This document shows positions 1 to 8,879 of a stretch of DNA of 64,000 nucleotides, in pieces. Position numbers and translations under genes: made by a program. The DNA comes from Microbacteriaceae bacterium (lineage in GTDB: Bacteria > Actinomycetota > Actinomycetes > Actinomycetales > Microbacteriaceae). Below the pieces are notes generated by a model. That model made no database searches, had not been told where the DNA came from, and saw only the letters and a list, made by a program, of their open reading frames with translations. Position 1 is the first letter of the stretch; each line of letters begins with the position of its first letter. The stretch is taken from the NCBI GenBank assembly GCA_025464995.1, contig JAODMO010000034.1, positions 1-64,000 on the forward strand, given 5' to 3'.

Positions 1-433
1 ACGGGATGCGATCACTCGTCGAAATGTCGAACAAGCTCATGAAGCATTCGGCAGCCGAGGACCTGGGAAACTCAGCCAAGCGCTCTGGCCGCGGATTCGC
101 ATTCCAGTTCCTCGCATCGGCGCTGGCCGCGGCCTCGTCGAACCTGCGCCGACTTCGTTCGTTCTTCGTCAAGGACGCTATCCGTGCTGGCGGAAAGCTC
201 ACCCGCGTACGACGTCGAAAAGACGCTGTCGGGGTCAGACTCGTGCGACCACGTCAACTCGCCGCCCCAGCGCCGCCCGAGTAGGCGGCAGCCCGCAGCA
301 CCCACGACCCAACACGCCGCATTCAGAAGGCGCCAGCCTGCCCGGATGCGGGGATTTATGCATTAACCCGCTCTACGGCTGAGTGCGCAGTCCCAGACAA
401 CAGGCCGCTCGACCGGTCCCTTGCAGAAACACC
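1..433. other. no recognisable gene
   Basis: Short open frames exist on both strands here (for example a 92-codon plus-strand frame ending near 284), but none has a recognisable motif, a good ribosome binding site or a typical protein composition. The left edge of the window cuts the region, so it could be the end of a gene or plain intergenic DNA. I see nothing I can support. Confidence 0.4.
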
Positions 434-469
434 AAAGGCCCGCCGGACATTTCTGTCCGACGGGCCTTT
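434..469. terminator. intrinsic terminator hairpin
   Basis: A 16-bp stem with a single mismatch (arms at 434-449 and 454-469) closes a 4-nt loop. The stem is GC-rich, with AAA at its left base and TTT at its right base, so it can work in both directions. It lies between the gene-poor left edge and the minus-strand tRNA-Leu, and probably ends the tRNA transcript. Confidence 0.75.
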
Positions 470-518
470 CGGTGCTATTTGATGAAAACGATCACTCGAT
501 TTCATGAAACAGCCGCTG

Positions 519-602
519 TGCGCGAAGGGGGACTTGAACCCCCACGCCCGTTAGGGCACTAGCACCTCAAGCTAGCGCGTCTACCAATTCCGCCATCCGC
601 GC
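519..602 (-). tRNA. tRNA-Leu (anticodon GAG)
   Basis: Read on the minus strand this is an 84-nt class II tRNA. The 7-bp acceptor stem (GCGCGGA with UUCGCGC, one G-U pair) is intact, with discriminator A at 519. The D-arm GGUAGAC, a long variable arm and the T-loop UUCAAGUC are present. The anticodon stem CUAGC/GCUAG encloses the loop UUGAGGU, giving anticodon GAG, which reads CUC and CUU. CCA is not encoded. Confidence 0.95.
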
Positions 603-723
603 GCATCAGGTGGTCTTCGTGGTTTTCACACCGCGTTGACCGCCGAGAAACGAGAATAGCATGCTCCGAGAGCGGCTTTTGTCACTCGGCGCCACGTACG
701 GCTGACACGCCCGACCGGACGGG

Positions 724-729
724 TAGCGT
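724..729 (+). promoter_or_regulatory. -10 element (TAGCGT) of a putative leaderless promoter
   Basis: TAGCGT ends 6 nt before the ATG at 736, so the expected transcription start coincides with the start codon. The G-run in between touches the ATG and is too close to act as a normal Shine-Dalgarno site. Confidence 0.4.
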
Positions 730-735
730 GGGGGC

Positions 736-2040
736 ATGACCGACGAACCAGAGCTCGAAGCGACAGCCCGGATTGCCCAGCAACTCATTAGGTTCGACAC
801 CTCGAACTATGGCGAGGGCATATCCAACGGCGAGACGGTTGCCGCCGAGTATCTCGGGTCGATTCTCGAGGAGATGGGCCTGAAGCCGGAATACGTCGAC
901 TCCGACCCGGGGCGAACGAGTGTCGTCGCCCGCGTCGCGGGATCCGATCCGTCCCTCCCCGCTCTCGTTGTCCACGGGCACACGGATGTTGTCCCCGCCG
1001 ATCCTGCGAACTGGAGTGTCGACCCCTTCGGCGGCGTCATCCGCGACGGGATGCTCTGGGGCCGTGGCGCGGTCGATATGAAGAACATGGACGCCATGAT
1101 CATCACGGCGCTGCAGGATATCCTGGGATCCGGCCGGCAGCCGAAACGCGACCTGGTGATCGCATTTTTCGCAGACGAGGAGGCCGGGGGAGTGCGCGGG
1201 TCCGCCCACCTTGCGAGAACGCGTCCCGACCTGTTCGAGGGCGCGACAGAGGCGATCAGCGAGGTCGGCGGCTACTCCGTCACCATCAACGACCAGCGCG
1301 CCTACCTGCTTCAGACGGGGGAGAAGGCGCTGGTCTGGATCAAGCTCATCGCCCGCGGCACCGCCTCGCACGGCAGCCGCGTCATGCACGACAACGCGGT
1401 CACCAAGTTGGCCGAAGCGGTCGCCAAGGTCGGGCGGCGCGAGTGGCCGGTGCACCTCACCGACACGACCGAGGAGCTGGTCGGCGAGCTGGCACGCATC
1501 CTCGACGTCGATCCGAAGCACGTCGGTCCGGAGGAGATCGTGCTCGCAACGGGCAGCGCCGGAGGATTCATCCAGGGCACCCTGCGCACCACCACCAACC
1601 CGACCCTCCTCAAGGCGGGCTACAAGCACAACGTCATTCCCGATACCGCGGAGGCCCTCATCGACATCCGCACGCTCGCGGGCGAGGAGGACGCCGTGCT
1701 GGCGGAGGTGAAAGAACTCGTGGGCCCCGACATCGAGATCGTGGTGATGCACCGTGACATCGGGCTCGAGAACCCCTTCCGCGGCGCGCTCGTCGACGCC
1801 ATGATCGCCACCCTCGAGACGCATGACCCCGGGATCCCCGTTCTCCCCTATCTCCTGAGCGGGGGAACCGACAACAAGGCACTGAGCACGCTGGGCATCA
1901 CCGGCTACGGGTTCGCCCCACTCAAGCTCCCGGCCGGGCTCGACTTCCCCGGCATGTTCCACGGTGTCGACGAGCGCGTGCCGCTCGACGCATTAGTCTT
2001 TGGCAGGCGCGTTCTCGGCGACCTGCTCGCCGGGTACTGA
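736..2040 (+). CDS. M20 family metallopeptidase / deacylase
   Basis: A 434-residue di-zinc hydrolase of the M20 (ArgE/DapE/carboxypeptidase G2) family, probably cytoplasmic. The metal ligands and catalytic residues are visible: HGHTDVVP around residues 80-87 (His82, Asp84), bridging Asp114 in GAVDMKN, and the catalytic pair Glu148-Glu149 in ADEEAGG. Length is normal for the family and there is no signal peptide. It stands about 60 nt before uppP on the same strand. Substrate cannot be inferred; N-acyl amino acids or dipeptides are typical. It is not closely similar to the second M20 protein at 43.2-44.6 kb. Confidence 0.9.
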   Translation: MTDEPELEATARIAQQLIRFDTSNYGEGISNGETVAAEYLGSILEEMGLKPEYVDSDPGRTSVVARVAGSDPSLPALVVHGHTDVVPADPANWSVDPFGGVIRDGMLWGRGAVDMKNMDAMIITALQDILGSGRQPKRDLVIAFFADEEAGGVRGSAHLARTRPDLFEGATEAISEVGGYSVTINDQRAYLLQTGEKALVWIKLIARGTASHGSRVMHDNAVTKLAEAVAKVGRREWPVHLTDTTEELVGELARILDVDPKHVGPEEIVLATGSAGGFIQGTLRTTTNPTLLKAGYKHNVIPDTAEALIDIRTLAGEEDAVLAEVKELVGPDIEIVVMHRDIGLENPFRGALVDAMIATLETHDPGIPVLPYLLSGGTDNKALSTLGITGYGFAPLKLPAGLDFPGMFHGVDERVPLDALVFGRRVLGDLLAGY

Positions 2041-2101
2041 GCGCCACGCCACCGTACCTCCCGCCCGTCCGGGCGATCGACCCTTCTACCGCTGGAGCAG
2101 C

Positions 2102-2953
2102 ATGAGTTTCTTCGAGGCGATCATTCTCGGCCTGGTTCAAGGCCTGACCGAATTCCTGCCGATCTCCTCGAGCGCGCACCTGCGCATCATCGGCGAGTTC
2201 CTTCCCTCGCAGAAGGATCCAGGTGCGACCTTCACCGCCATCACCCAGCTGGGCACAGAGGCTGCCGTCATCATCTACTTCTGGAAAGACATCACCCGCA
2301 TCATCGGGAGCTGGTTCCGGTCGTTCGGCGGCCGCTCAGGAGCGCACTCCAACGGCGTGCCCAAGAACGACCCCGACGTGCGCCTGGGCTGGCTCATCAT
2401 CATCGGCACCATCCCCATCGTGCTGCTCGGCTACTTCGCACAGTCGTATATCCGTGACCAGTGGCGTTCGCTGTGGATCACCGCGACCGTGCTCATCGTC
2501 TTCGGAATCCTGCTCGGCATCGCCGACCGCCTCGGCAAGAAGACACGCCCGCTCGAAGAGCTCAGCTACGGCCACGGCATCGCCATCGGTGTCGCGCAGA
2601 TGCTGGCACTGCTTCCCGGCGTATCCCGGTCTGGAGCCACGACCACGGCGGGTCTCGCGCTGGGCTACGAACGCCCCGCCGCCGCCCGGTTCTCGTTCCT
2701 CCTCGCCATCCCCGCCGTGTTCGGAAGCGGCCTGTACGAGCTCGTACACAGCCTCGGCGAACCGAAGGGCGCCTACGGCTATCCCGAGACCGCCGTCGCA
2801 ACCGTCATCGCCTTCGGCGTCGGCTACGTCGTCATCGCTTTCCTCATGAAGTACATCTCGACGCACAGCTTCCTGCCCTTCGTCGTCTATCGCATCGCTC
2901 TCGGCATGGTGCTCATCGCCTTACTTGCCACGGGAGTGCTGCAGGCGTCATAG
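2102..2953 (+). CDS. uppP: undecaprenyl-diphosphate phosphatase UppP/BacA
   Basis: Integral membrane phosphatase that recycles undecaprenyl pyrophosphate to the monophosphate carrier used for peptidoglycan and other wall polymers; the family also gives bacitracin resistance. The first signature, [15 protein letters not shown], lies at residues 13-27 with Glu17 and His26, and the second, [11 protein letters not shown], lies near residue 175. The predicted 283 residues and multiple hydrophobic helices fit the family. The ATG at 2102 was chosen over longer in-frame starts because the protein then begins at the conserved first helix and GGAG lies about 8 nt upstream. Confidence 0.96.
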   Translation: MSFFEAIILGLVQGLTEFLPISSSAHLRIIGEFLPSQKDPGATFTAITQLGTEAAVIIYFWKDITRIIGSWFRSFGGRSGAHSNGVPKNDPDVRLGWLIIIGTIPIVLLGYFAQSYIRDQWRSLWITATVLIVFGILLGIADRLGKKTRPLEELSYGHGIAIGVAQMLALLPGVSRSGATTTAGLALGYERPAAARFSFLLAIPAVFGSGLYELVHSLGEPKGAYGYPETAVATVIAFGVGYVVIAFLMKYISTHSFLPFVVYRIALGMVLIALLATGVLQAS

Positions 2954-3022
2954 AGAAGGGCTAGTGTGTGACTCACGAACACGTGACTCGCCTTGACCCC
3001 GCGACCGATGAGGGCGGGCGGA

Positions 3023-3736
3023 ATGCCAAGACGACAGGCTCTAGATAAGGCTCGGCGCGACCTGACCTTCGCGCACGACCGCGGAACGAGTCTCTGCCAA
3101 CCGTTCCTCGCCGTTCTTCCCGTCCGCGGCGCCGCGGTCTCGCTGCTCCGCGCCACCAGCCAGTCGACGGTCTGTTCAAGCGACACGACGGCGGCCCGGC
3201 TCGACGAGCTGCAGTTCGACCTCGGCGAGGGACCATGCTGGGACGCACTCAGCACCCGACGCCCCATACTCCGTCCACTGCTCACGACATCGTCGACCGG
3301 CGAGTGGCCGCTCTTCATCAACGCGGTGCGCGAAGACCACCTCGCTTGCGGCATAGCCGGCATCTACGCCTTCCCGCTGTTCGTCGGCACACTCGACCTC
3401 GGCGCGGTCGACCTGTATACGACGAACTCACGCCCGCTCGAAGACGACCAGGTGGCAGACGCCACGGAGCTCGCCGCCATCGCGTCCTGGCAGGTGCTCC
3501 GCGGCGTCCTCACTGACCGCGTGGTCGACGACGCGGAGGGTCCGACGACCCACAACCGTCGTGAGGTACATCAGGCGACCGGAATGGTGCTCGCACAGCT
3601 CGAGATCACCGCCGACGAAGCCTCGCTGTTGCTCCGTGCCCACGCGTTCGCGAGCGGTCGCACGGTGGCCGAAGTGGCGAGGGATGTCATCGAACGCCGG
3701 CTGAACTTCGCTGACGGCACGGGTGACGCAGAGTAA
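3023..3736 (+). CDS. GAF-ANTAR domain transcription antitermination regulator
   Basis: About 237 residues. The N-terminal two thirds is a GAF sensor domain with the DLGEGPC motif typical of actinobacterial GAF-ANTAR proteins. The C-terminal 55 residues form an ANTAR domain (HQATGMVLAQL, then the three-helix region ending VARDVIERRLNF). ANTAR domains bind RNA with paired hexaloops and prevent transcription termination; the GAF domain senses an unknown ligand. In-frame starts are TTG 2993, ATG 3008 and ATG 3023; I chose 3023 because GAGGGCGGGCGGA lies just upstream. Another GAF-ANTAR gene follows 9 nt downstream. Confidence 0.82.
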   Translation: MPRRQALDKARRDLTFAHDRGTSLCQPFLAVLPVRGAAVSLLRATSQSTVCSSDTTAARLDELQFDLGEGPCWDALSTRRPILRPLLTTSSTGEWPLFINAVREDHLACGIAGIYAFPLFVGTLDLGAVDLYTTNSRPLEDDQVADATELAAIASWQVLRGVLTDRVVDDAEGPTTHNRREVHQATGMVLAQLEITADEASLLLRAHAFASGRTVAEVARDVIERRLNFADGTGDAE

Positions 3737-3739
3737 ACT
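3734..3739 (+). promoter_or_regulatory. -10 element (TAAACT) built on the upstream stop codon
   Basis: TAAACT begins with the TAA stop of the preceding GAF-ANTAR gene and ends 6 nt before the ATG at 3746. The 6-nt GCCGGG spacer holds no Shine-Dalgarno site, so a leaderless transcript from this hexamer is plausible even though the two genes look like an operon. Confidence 0.4.
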
Positions 3740-3745
3740 GCCGGG

Positions 3746-4459
3746 ATGGCGCACGAACCCCGTGAGAGACGACTGACCACGACATTCGTCACCCTCGCAG
3801 ACACCCTCGTCACGGGCTACGACGTCGTGGACCTGCTACAGACGCTCGTCGACACGTGCGCGGAGGTGCTCGATGCGAGCGCGGCGGGCCTGATGCTGGC
3901 CGACGCGTACGGCGATCTCGCGGTCGTCGCATCCACGAGCGAGGAGAGCCGGCTCATCGAGATGATGCAGCTGGGCTCGGGCACCGGCCCGTGCGTCGAG
4001 TGCTTCAAGACCGGCCTGCCTGTCTCGGTACCCGATGTGGAACTGATCGGCGACAGATGGCCGGGCTTCCTCGAGGAGGCCGTCGAGCAGGGGTTCCACT
4101 CTGTACACGCCGTGGCGTTGCGGTTGCGCGGAACAGTGATCGGCACCCTGAACCTCTTCCGCTCGCAGACCGGCGAGTTCACCAAGGAGGACATGGCCGT
4201 GGCCCAGGGGCTCGCCGACGTCGCGACCATCGGCATACTCCAAGAGCGCGCCATCAGCGAATCGGATATGGCGCGACGTCAGCTGCAGCGGGCGCTCGAC
4301 AGCCGCGTGCTGATCGAGCAGGCCAAGGGAGTCATCGCGCACACCCACAACGTCGACATGGATGCTGCATTCCGCACCCTGCGCAACCACGCCCGCGGCA
4401 ACAACATCAACCTCCGCGACGTCGCCGAGGGCGTCGTCTCCCGCTCCATCATGCTTTGA
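3746..4459 (+). CDS. GAF-ANTAR domain transcription antitermination regulator
   Basis: 237 residues with the same architecture as its upstream neighbour: a GAF domain (about residues 15-155, with GTGPCVECFKTG and a C-terminal GTLNLF strand), a short linker, then an ANTAR domain (about 175-230, RVLIEQAKGVIAHTHN). It is predicted to be a cytoplasmic RNA-binding antiterminator controlled by a small ligand or by redox. The sequence differs enough from the upstream protein that recent duplication is unlikely. No start other than ATG 3746 fits the spacing. The gene is followed by about 100 nt without a gene. Confidence 0.88.
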   Translation: MAHEPRERRLTTTFVTLADTLVTGYDVVDLLQTLVDTCAEVLDASAAGLMLADAYGDLAVVASTSEESRLIEMMQLGSGTGPCVECFKTGLPVSVPDVELIGDRWPGFLEEAVEQGFHSVHAVALRLRGTVIGTLNLFRSQTGEFTKEDMAVAQGLADVATIGILQERAISESDMARRQLQRALDSRVLIEQAKGVIAHTHNVDMDAAFRTLRNHARGNNINLRDVAEGVVSRSIML

Positions 4460-4565
4460 TCCGGTTTCGCACGTCGGTGGTATTCCCAGCAAAGGGATTT
4501 ACCATCGGTTCAGGCCCCAGACCTCGGCTCGCTATTCGACGAAGTGAGACAACGAGGGGACCACC

Positions 4566-4748
4566 ATGGCTATCCAGATTTCCAGCAGCCATATCGACAC
4601 AGCCGGCTTCGAGACGGAACCGGGCTCAGCCGAGTGCGAACCACAGCCGTTCTTGCTGACGCCGCATTTCACAACCATGGCGCATCCGTTCAGCGAAGAC
4701 GACCTCCGCGCATTCATAGCCGCCGGGGAGCACGCGGGGCTGGAGTAA
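4566..4748 (+). CDS. small hypothetical protein (60 aa)
   Basis: I do not recognise this protein. It is supported by a strong Shine-Dalgarno (GAGGGG, 7 nt before the ATG) and a clean stop before mshC. It is acidic, has one Cys and no membrane segment, and ends in a short charged helix-like part (SEDDLRAFIAAGEHAGLE). It lies between the GAF-ANTAR pair and the mshC promoter. No competing frame here is convincing, but its size leaves real doubt. Confidence 0.45.
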   Translation: MAIQISSSHIDTAGFETEPGSAECEPQPFLLTPHFTTMAHPFSEDDLRAFIAAGEHAGLE

Positions 4749-4814
4749 CAGGAGCGGCCGGACGGCCCGCGAACGCACCGACCGCGAACACGAGATTCCC
4801 AGCACCACTCGCCG

Positions 4815-4820
4815 TACACT
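4815..4820 (+). promoter_or_regulatory. -10 element (TACACT) of a putative leaderless mshC promoter
   Basis: TACACT is followed by a 6-nt spacer and the GTG start at 4827. The transcription start would fall on the start codon. The spacer GAGGCA is too close to the start for normal Shine-Dalgarno pairing. Confidence 0.45.
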
Positions 4821-4826
4821 GAGGCA

Positions 4827-6050
4827 GTGAAATCGTGGACCAGGCCCGTCATCCCGCTTCTACCAGGAAGCGCGCCGGTACCGAACCTTGTGGACTCGTC
4901 CACGCGTGAACTTCTCCCCGCTCAGCCTGACGGCGTCGCGAGCCTCTACGTGTGCGGCATCACACCATACGACGCGACTCACCTCGGGCACGCCAACACC
5001 TACCTCGCGTTCGACACCCTCGTGCGGCTGTGGATCGACGGGGGATTCGACGTGCGGTACGTGCAGAATGTGACTGACATCGACGACCCGCTGCTCGAGC
5101 GCGCGACGGCCACGGGAGTCGAGTGGCGCCAGCTCGCGGCCGAGCAGGTCGAACTCTTCCGCGGCGACATGGAGAGCCTGCGAATCATCCCACCCACCGA
5201 CTACGTCGCCGTCACCGAAGTCATCACCCCGGTGGCGGATGCTGTCGGCCGACTGCTCGACGCGGGCCTGGCGTACCGGCTCGACGACGGCACGGCAGAC
5301 ATCTACTTCGACAACACGGCCGCGGCGTCCGCGGTCTGGTCACTCGGAGACGAGAGCGGCCTCGACCGGGCGACGATGCTCGGGCTCAGTGCGGAACGCG
5401 GGGGCGACCCCGAGCGGCCCGGCAAGCGCGACGCCCTCGACGTGCTGCTCTGGCGTGGCGAGCGTGACGGAGAGCCGTCGTGGCCGTCTCCCGTCGGCGC
5501 TGGGCGACCGGGCTGGCACATCGAATGCTCGGTCATCGCCGAGCTGCACGCGCCCCTCCCGCTCACCGTGCAGGGGGGAGGCTCCGACCTTCTCTTCCCG
5601 CACCACGAGTTCAGCGCAGGTCACACCGCCGCCCTGACGGGCGCGCCGCTCGCGCGCCTGTTCTCGCACGCGGGCATGGTGGCCTACGACGGCGAGAAGA
5701 TGAGCAAGTCGCTCGGCAACCTCGTGCTCGTGTCACGGCTCACCGCCGAGGGGGTCGACCCGCGCGCCATCCGCCTCGCCCTGCTCGGACGTCATTACCG
5801 CGCCGACTGGGAATGGACCCGCGGCCAGCTCACGGAGGCGTGCAGCCGCCTCGCGACGTGGGAGACTTGGGCGGCGAACCCTGCCCCCGGCGCCCATCCG
5901 GTGCTCGTCGAGGCGCTCCGTGCCGCACTCGCCGACGACCTCGACACCCCGGCCGCCCTGGCCTTCGTCGACGCCCACATAGAGTCGGGCGCCGCGGCAA
6001 CCGAGCTCGACGCCGACGCGATCGACGCCCTGCTCGGCGTCCGCCTGTAG
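4827..6050 (+). CDS. mshC: L-cysteine:1D-myo-inositol 2-amino-2-deoxy-alpha-D-glucopyranoside ligase MshC
   Basis: ATP-dependent ligase that joins cysteine to GlcN-inositol, the fourth step of mycothiol synthesis in the cytoplasm. It is a cysteinyl-tRNA synthetase paralogue of 407 residues, shorter than CysS (about 460-490) because the anticodon-binding domain is missing. Visible features are YVCGITPYDATHLGHA with zinc ligand Cys43 and an HIGH-like HLGHA, and KMSKS starting at Lys291. N-terminal WTRPVIPLLPG is typical of MshC and distinguishes it from CysS. GTG 4827 is the only suitable start. It implies that the organism uses mycothiol as its main thiol. A PAC2 gene converges 10 nt downstream. 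Confidence 0.95.
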   Translation: MKSWTRPVIPLLPGSAPVPNLVDSSTRELLPAQPDGVASLYVCGITPYDATHLGHANTYLAFDTLVRLWIDGGFDVRYVQNVTDIDDPLLERATATGVEWRQLAAEQVELFRGDMESLRIIPPTDYVAVTEVITPVADAVGRLLDAGLAYRLDDGTADIYFDNTAAASAVWSLGDESGLDRATMLGLSAERGGDPERPGKRDALDVLLWRGERDGEPSWPSPVGAGRPGWHIECSVIAELHAPLPLTVQGGGSDLLFPHHEFSAGHTAALTGAPLARLFSHAGMVAYDGEKMSKSLGNLVLVSRLTAEGVDPRAIRLALLGRHYRADWEWTRGQLTEACSRLATWETWAANPAPGAHPVLVEALRAALADDLDTPAALAFVDAHIESGAAATELDADAIDALLGVRL

Positions 6051-6060
6051 CGAGGCGCCG

Positions 6061-6993
6061 CTAGCTCCCGCCGGCCTTGCCGCCCGAGTCGGGCTTGCCG
6101 TCTTCGCGGCGGAGGTACTTCTCGAACTCGTGGGCGATCGCCTCGCCGCTCGCCTCGGGGGAGTCGACGGTGTCTCGGGCCTGCTCGAGCTGCTCGATGT
6201 ACGACGTCATGTCGTCGTCGTCTGACGCGAGGGCGTCGATGCCCGTCTCCCACGCGGCCGCCTCGTCGACGAGGTCGCCGCGGGGGATGACGACGTCGAT
6301 GATCTCCTCGAGCTTGTCGATGATGGCCAGGGTCGCCTTGGGCGAGGGGGCGTTGTGCACGTAGTGGGGCACGGACGCCCAGATGGAGAGCGTGGGGATT
6401 CCGGCCGTCTCCGCCGCCTCACCGAGCACCGACAGGATGCCGACGGGGCCCTCGTAACTCGAACGTTCGATCGACAGCCGCTGGCGTACGGCCGGGTTCT
6501 CGCTGCTCACGAACACCGAGATCGGGCGGGTGTGCGGCACGTCGGCGAGCATCGCGCCGAGGAAGACGATGGCTCCGATGCCGTTCGCCTCGATCGCCTC
6601 GAGAATCTCGGCGACGAAGGTCTTCCATCCCCGCGACGGCTCCGTGCCGACGAGGAGGTAGACGTTTCCGCCGTTTTCGCCCGTCACGTCGAGCTCGGCG
6701 TCCGCGGCGAGGCCTGCAACGACCGCGGTCGTTGCCGTGTCGGCTCCGGCCGGCCCGTACAGAGAGACGGTCGGCCACTCGAGCACCCGATTGCCGTCGT
6801 CGTCGAGCGAGACCGTCGGCCGGTTGAACTGGTAGTCGAAATAGTCCTCGGGGTCGATGCTCATGATGGGGGAGAGCTCGAGCTGCTCCTCCAGCGTGCG
6901 CACCGCATTGCTCGCCGCCTCGCCCGCATCATTCCAGCCTTCGAAGGCCACCACGAGCACTCGGCCGTGCGCGAAGTCCAAACTGGCTACCAC
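6061..6993 (-). CDS. PAC2 family protein
   Basis: 310 residues of the PAC2 (proteasome assembly chaperone 2, DUF75) family, cytoplasmic and of unknown bacterial function. The N-terminal VLVVAFEGWNDAGEAAS is the usual family opening, followed by an alpha/beta core (IGAIVFLGAMLADVPHTRP, GIPTLSIWASVPHYV) and an acidic tail. The GTG start at 6993 has AGAGGA about 8 nt upstream. Homologues sit near mshC in many actinobacteria, including some without proteasomes, so the name should not be taken as proof of a proteasome link. Confidence 0.88.
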   Translation of the reverse strand: MVASLDFAHGRVLVVAFEGWNDAGEAASNAVRTLEEQLELSPIMSIDPEDYFDYQFNRPTVSLDDDGNRVLEWPTVSLYGPAGADTATTAVVAGLAADAELDVTGENGGNVYLLVGTEPSRGWKTFVAEILEAIEANGIGAIVFLGAMLADVPHTRPISVFVSSENPAVRQRLSIERSSYEGPVGILSVLGEAAETAGIPTLSIWASVPHYVHNAPSPKATLAIIDKLEEIIDVVIPRGDLVDEAAAWETGIDALASDDDDMTSYIEQLEQARDTVDSPEASGEAIAHEFEKYLRREDGKPDSGGKAGGS

Positions 6994-7082
6994 CGATACA
7001 TCCTCTGGTCGACGGGAAACCGGTCACGGCACCCTCCGTCAAGGATAGAACTGTTCCGCTCTCGCACGCAGCCAGACGTCGG

Positions 7083-7088
7083 TAGACT
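7083..7088 (+). promoter_or_regulatory. -10 element (TAGACT) of a putative leaderless promoter
   Basis: TAGACT is followed by 8 nt (CGCCCGTT) and the GTG at 7097. The spacer has no Shine-Dalgarno site. It would drive the HAD-trmI pair and is divergent from the PAC2 gene. Confidence 0.45.
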
Positions 7089-7096
7089 CGCCCGTT

Positions 7097-7816
7097 GTGA
7101 CTTCTCTCCAGCCCGCCGCCGTTCTCTGGGACATGGATGGCACCATCGTCGACACCGAGCCCTATTGGATGCGCGCCGAGACCCTGCTGGTCGAGTCCTT
7201 CGGCGGTACGTGGAGCCACGAGGATGCGCTGGGCCTCGTCGGCCAGGGCCTGTGGCACTCGGCCCGGCGGCTGCAGGCGAGGGGCGTCACCCTCACCGAG
7301 GACGAGATCATCCAGGGGCTCACCCGCAGCGTCATGGAGCAGATCCGCATCGCCGTGCCGTGGCGCCCCGGCGCGATGGAGCTGCTCGCGGCGCTCCGGA
7401 AGGCGGGCATCCCGACCGCCCTCGTCACGATGTCGCTCCGCAACCTCGCCGAGCTCGTCGTCGAGTCGATGGGCTTCGCCGCCTTCGACGCCATCGTCTC
7501 GGGTGACGACGTCACTCACTCGAAGCCGCACCCCGAGCCGTACCTTCGGGGCGCCGAACTCCTCGGCGTGCCCATCGCCGACTGCGTCGCCATCGAGGAC
7601 TCGGAGCCGGGGCTCGCCTCGGCGGTCGCCTCGGGCGCCGTGTCGATCGGCGTGCCGCACGTCGTGCCCATTCCCGAATCCGACGGACACACCCTCTGGC
7701 CGACACTCGCCGGCCGCACCATCGACGATCTCACCGGCGTCTTCACCGCCGCGCGAAACGGCACGCCGACAACCGGCGACGCCGAGAGCCACACTCCGAC
7801 AAGGAACGCCCCATGA
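7097..7816 (+). CDS. HAD family hydrolase (phosphoglycolate phosphatase / beta-phosphoglucomutase-like)
   Basis: 239-residue cytoplasmic haloacid-dehalogenase phosphatase. Motif I is DMDGT with nucleophile Asp12 and acid/base Asp14, followed by a helical cap domain, motif II Thr (ALVTMS), motif III Lys in SKPHPEPYLRGAELLG and motif IV EDSEPGLASAVASG. The substrate is not determinable. Its stop overlaps the trmI start by 4 nt, so the two are translationally coupled, the arrangement seen in other actinobacteria. Confidence 0.9.
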   Translation: MTSLQPAAVLWDMDGTIVDTEPYWMRAETLLVESFGGTWSHEDALGLVGQGLWHSARRLQARGVTLTEDEIIQGLTRSVMEQIRIAVPWRPGAMELLAALRKAGIPTALVTMSLRNLAELVVESMGFAAFDAIVSGDDVTHSKPHPEPYLRGAELLGVPIADCVAIEDSEPGLASAVASGAVSIGVPHVVPIPESDGHTLWPTLAGRTIDDLTGVFTAARNGTPTTGDAESHTPTRNAP

Positions 7817-8820
7817 CGACAGAATCCACCGGCCTGCGCCGCCAGAGCGGTCCCTTCCGCGCCGGCGACCGCGTGCAGCTCACGGGCCCCAAGGGGCGCA
7901 TGAACACGATCACCCTCGAGACCGACGGCGAGTTCCACACCCACCGCGGCGTGCTCAAGCACAACGACGTGATCGGTCACCCTGATGCATCCGTCGTCCT
8001 GTCAACGAACGAGATCGAGTACCTCGCCCTGCGCCCGCTGCTCACCGACTTCGTGATGTCGATGCCTCGCGGTGCCGCCATCATCTACCCGAAGGACGCC
8101 GCGCAGATCCTCGCGCAGGCCGACATCTTCCCCGGCGCCACCGTCGTCGAGGCAGGGGTCGGTTCGGGAGCGCTGTCGCTCTGGCTGTTGCGCGCCATCG
8201 GCTCCGAGGGCACGCTGCACTCCTTCGAACGTCGCGAGGAGTTCGCCGACGTGGCCCGGGCCAACGTCACGGCCTTCCTGGGCGCCACGCCCAGCAATTG
8301 GGACATCACGCTCGGCGACCTCGCCGACACGTTGCCCGCGATCGCCGCACCGGGCACCGTCGACCGCATCGTGCTCGACATGCTCGCTCCGTGGGAGTGC
8401 CTGGATGTCGCCGCCGACGCCCTCACTCCAGGCGGCGTCATCGTCTGCTACATCGCCACCGTGACACAGCTCTCGCGCGTCTCCGAGGCGCTGCGCCGCA
8501 CCGGGCAGTTCACCAACCCCGAGTCGAGCGAGACGATGATCCGCGGTTGGCACGTCGAGGGGCTCGCGGTGCGCCCCGACCACCGCATGATCGGCCACAC
8601 CGGGTTCCTGTTGACCGCGCGTCGCCTCGCCCCCGGCACGGTGCTCCCCGAACTCAAGCGTCGTGCGTCGAAGAGCGACTTCAGCGACGAGGACGTCGAG
8701 GCGTGGACGCCCGGCTCCCTCGGCGAACGCAGCGCGAGCGACAAGCGGCTGCGCAAGACGGCTCGGCACGCGCAAGCGGTCGCCGACGCCGCGGTCGCCG
8801 CCGCCGGGAACGACGACTGA
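7813..8820 (+). CDS. trmI: tRNA (adenine(58)-N1)-methyltransferase TrmI
   Basis: 335 residues. It methylates A58 in the T-loop of tRNAs using S-adenosylmethionine, as a homotetramer. The N-terminal RNA-facing domain (FRAGDRVQLTGPKGRMNTITL) is followed by a Rossmann fold with SAM motif VVEAGVGSGALSLWLL near residue 115, then IVLDMLAPWE and the C-terminal HTGFLLTARRLAPG. The C-terminal tail is basic and Ala-rich. In Mycobacterium the orthologous gene (Rv2118c) is next to the proteasome cluster; here the next gene is an FKBP lipoprotein instead. Confidence 0.93.
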   Translation: MTTESTGLRRQSGPFRAGDRVQLTGPKGRMNTITLETDGEFHTHRGVLKHNDVIGHPDASVVLSTNEIEYLALRPLLTDFVMSMPRGAAIIYPKDAAQILAQADIFPGATVVEAGVGSGALSLWLLRAIGSEGTLHSFERREEFADVARANVTAFLGATPSNWDITLGDLADTLPAIAAPGTVDRIVLDMLAPWECLDVAADALTPGGVIVCYIATVTQLSRVSEALRRTGQFTNPESSETMIRGWHVEGLAVRPDHRMIGHTGFLLTARRLAPGTVLPELKRRASKSDFSDEDVEAWTPGSLGERSASDKRLRKTARHAQAVADAAVAAAGNDD

Positions 8821-8879
8821 TGGGCCTGCCAGCACTGGGTAGGATTGTGCGGTACCCGGGCACCCAAGAAAGAGGATTC

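Noticed and set aside
6-284. 92-codon open frame at the left edge
   Set aside because: No motif, no ribosome site, composition like a non-coding frame, and a competing frame on the other strand; also truncated context. Left as unassigned DNA.
6061-6993. PAC2 gene read as evidence for a proteasome
   Set aside because: PAC2-family proteins occur widely in bacteria that lack proteasomes; no proteasome subunit, Pup or Pup ligase gene is visible in the window.
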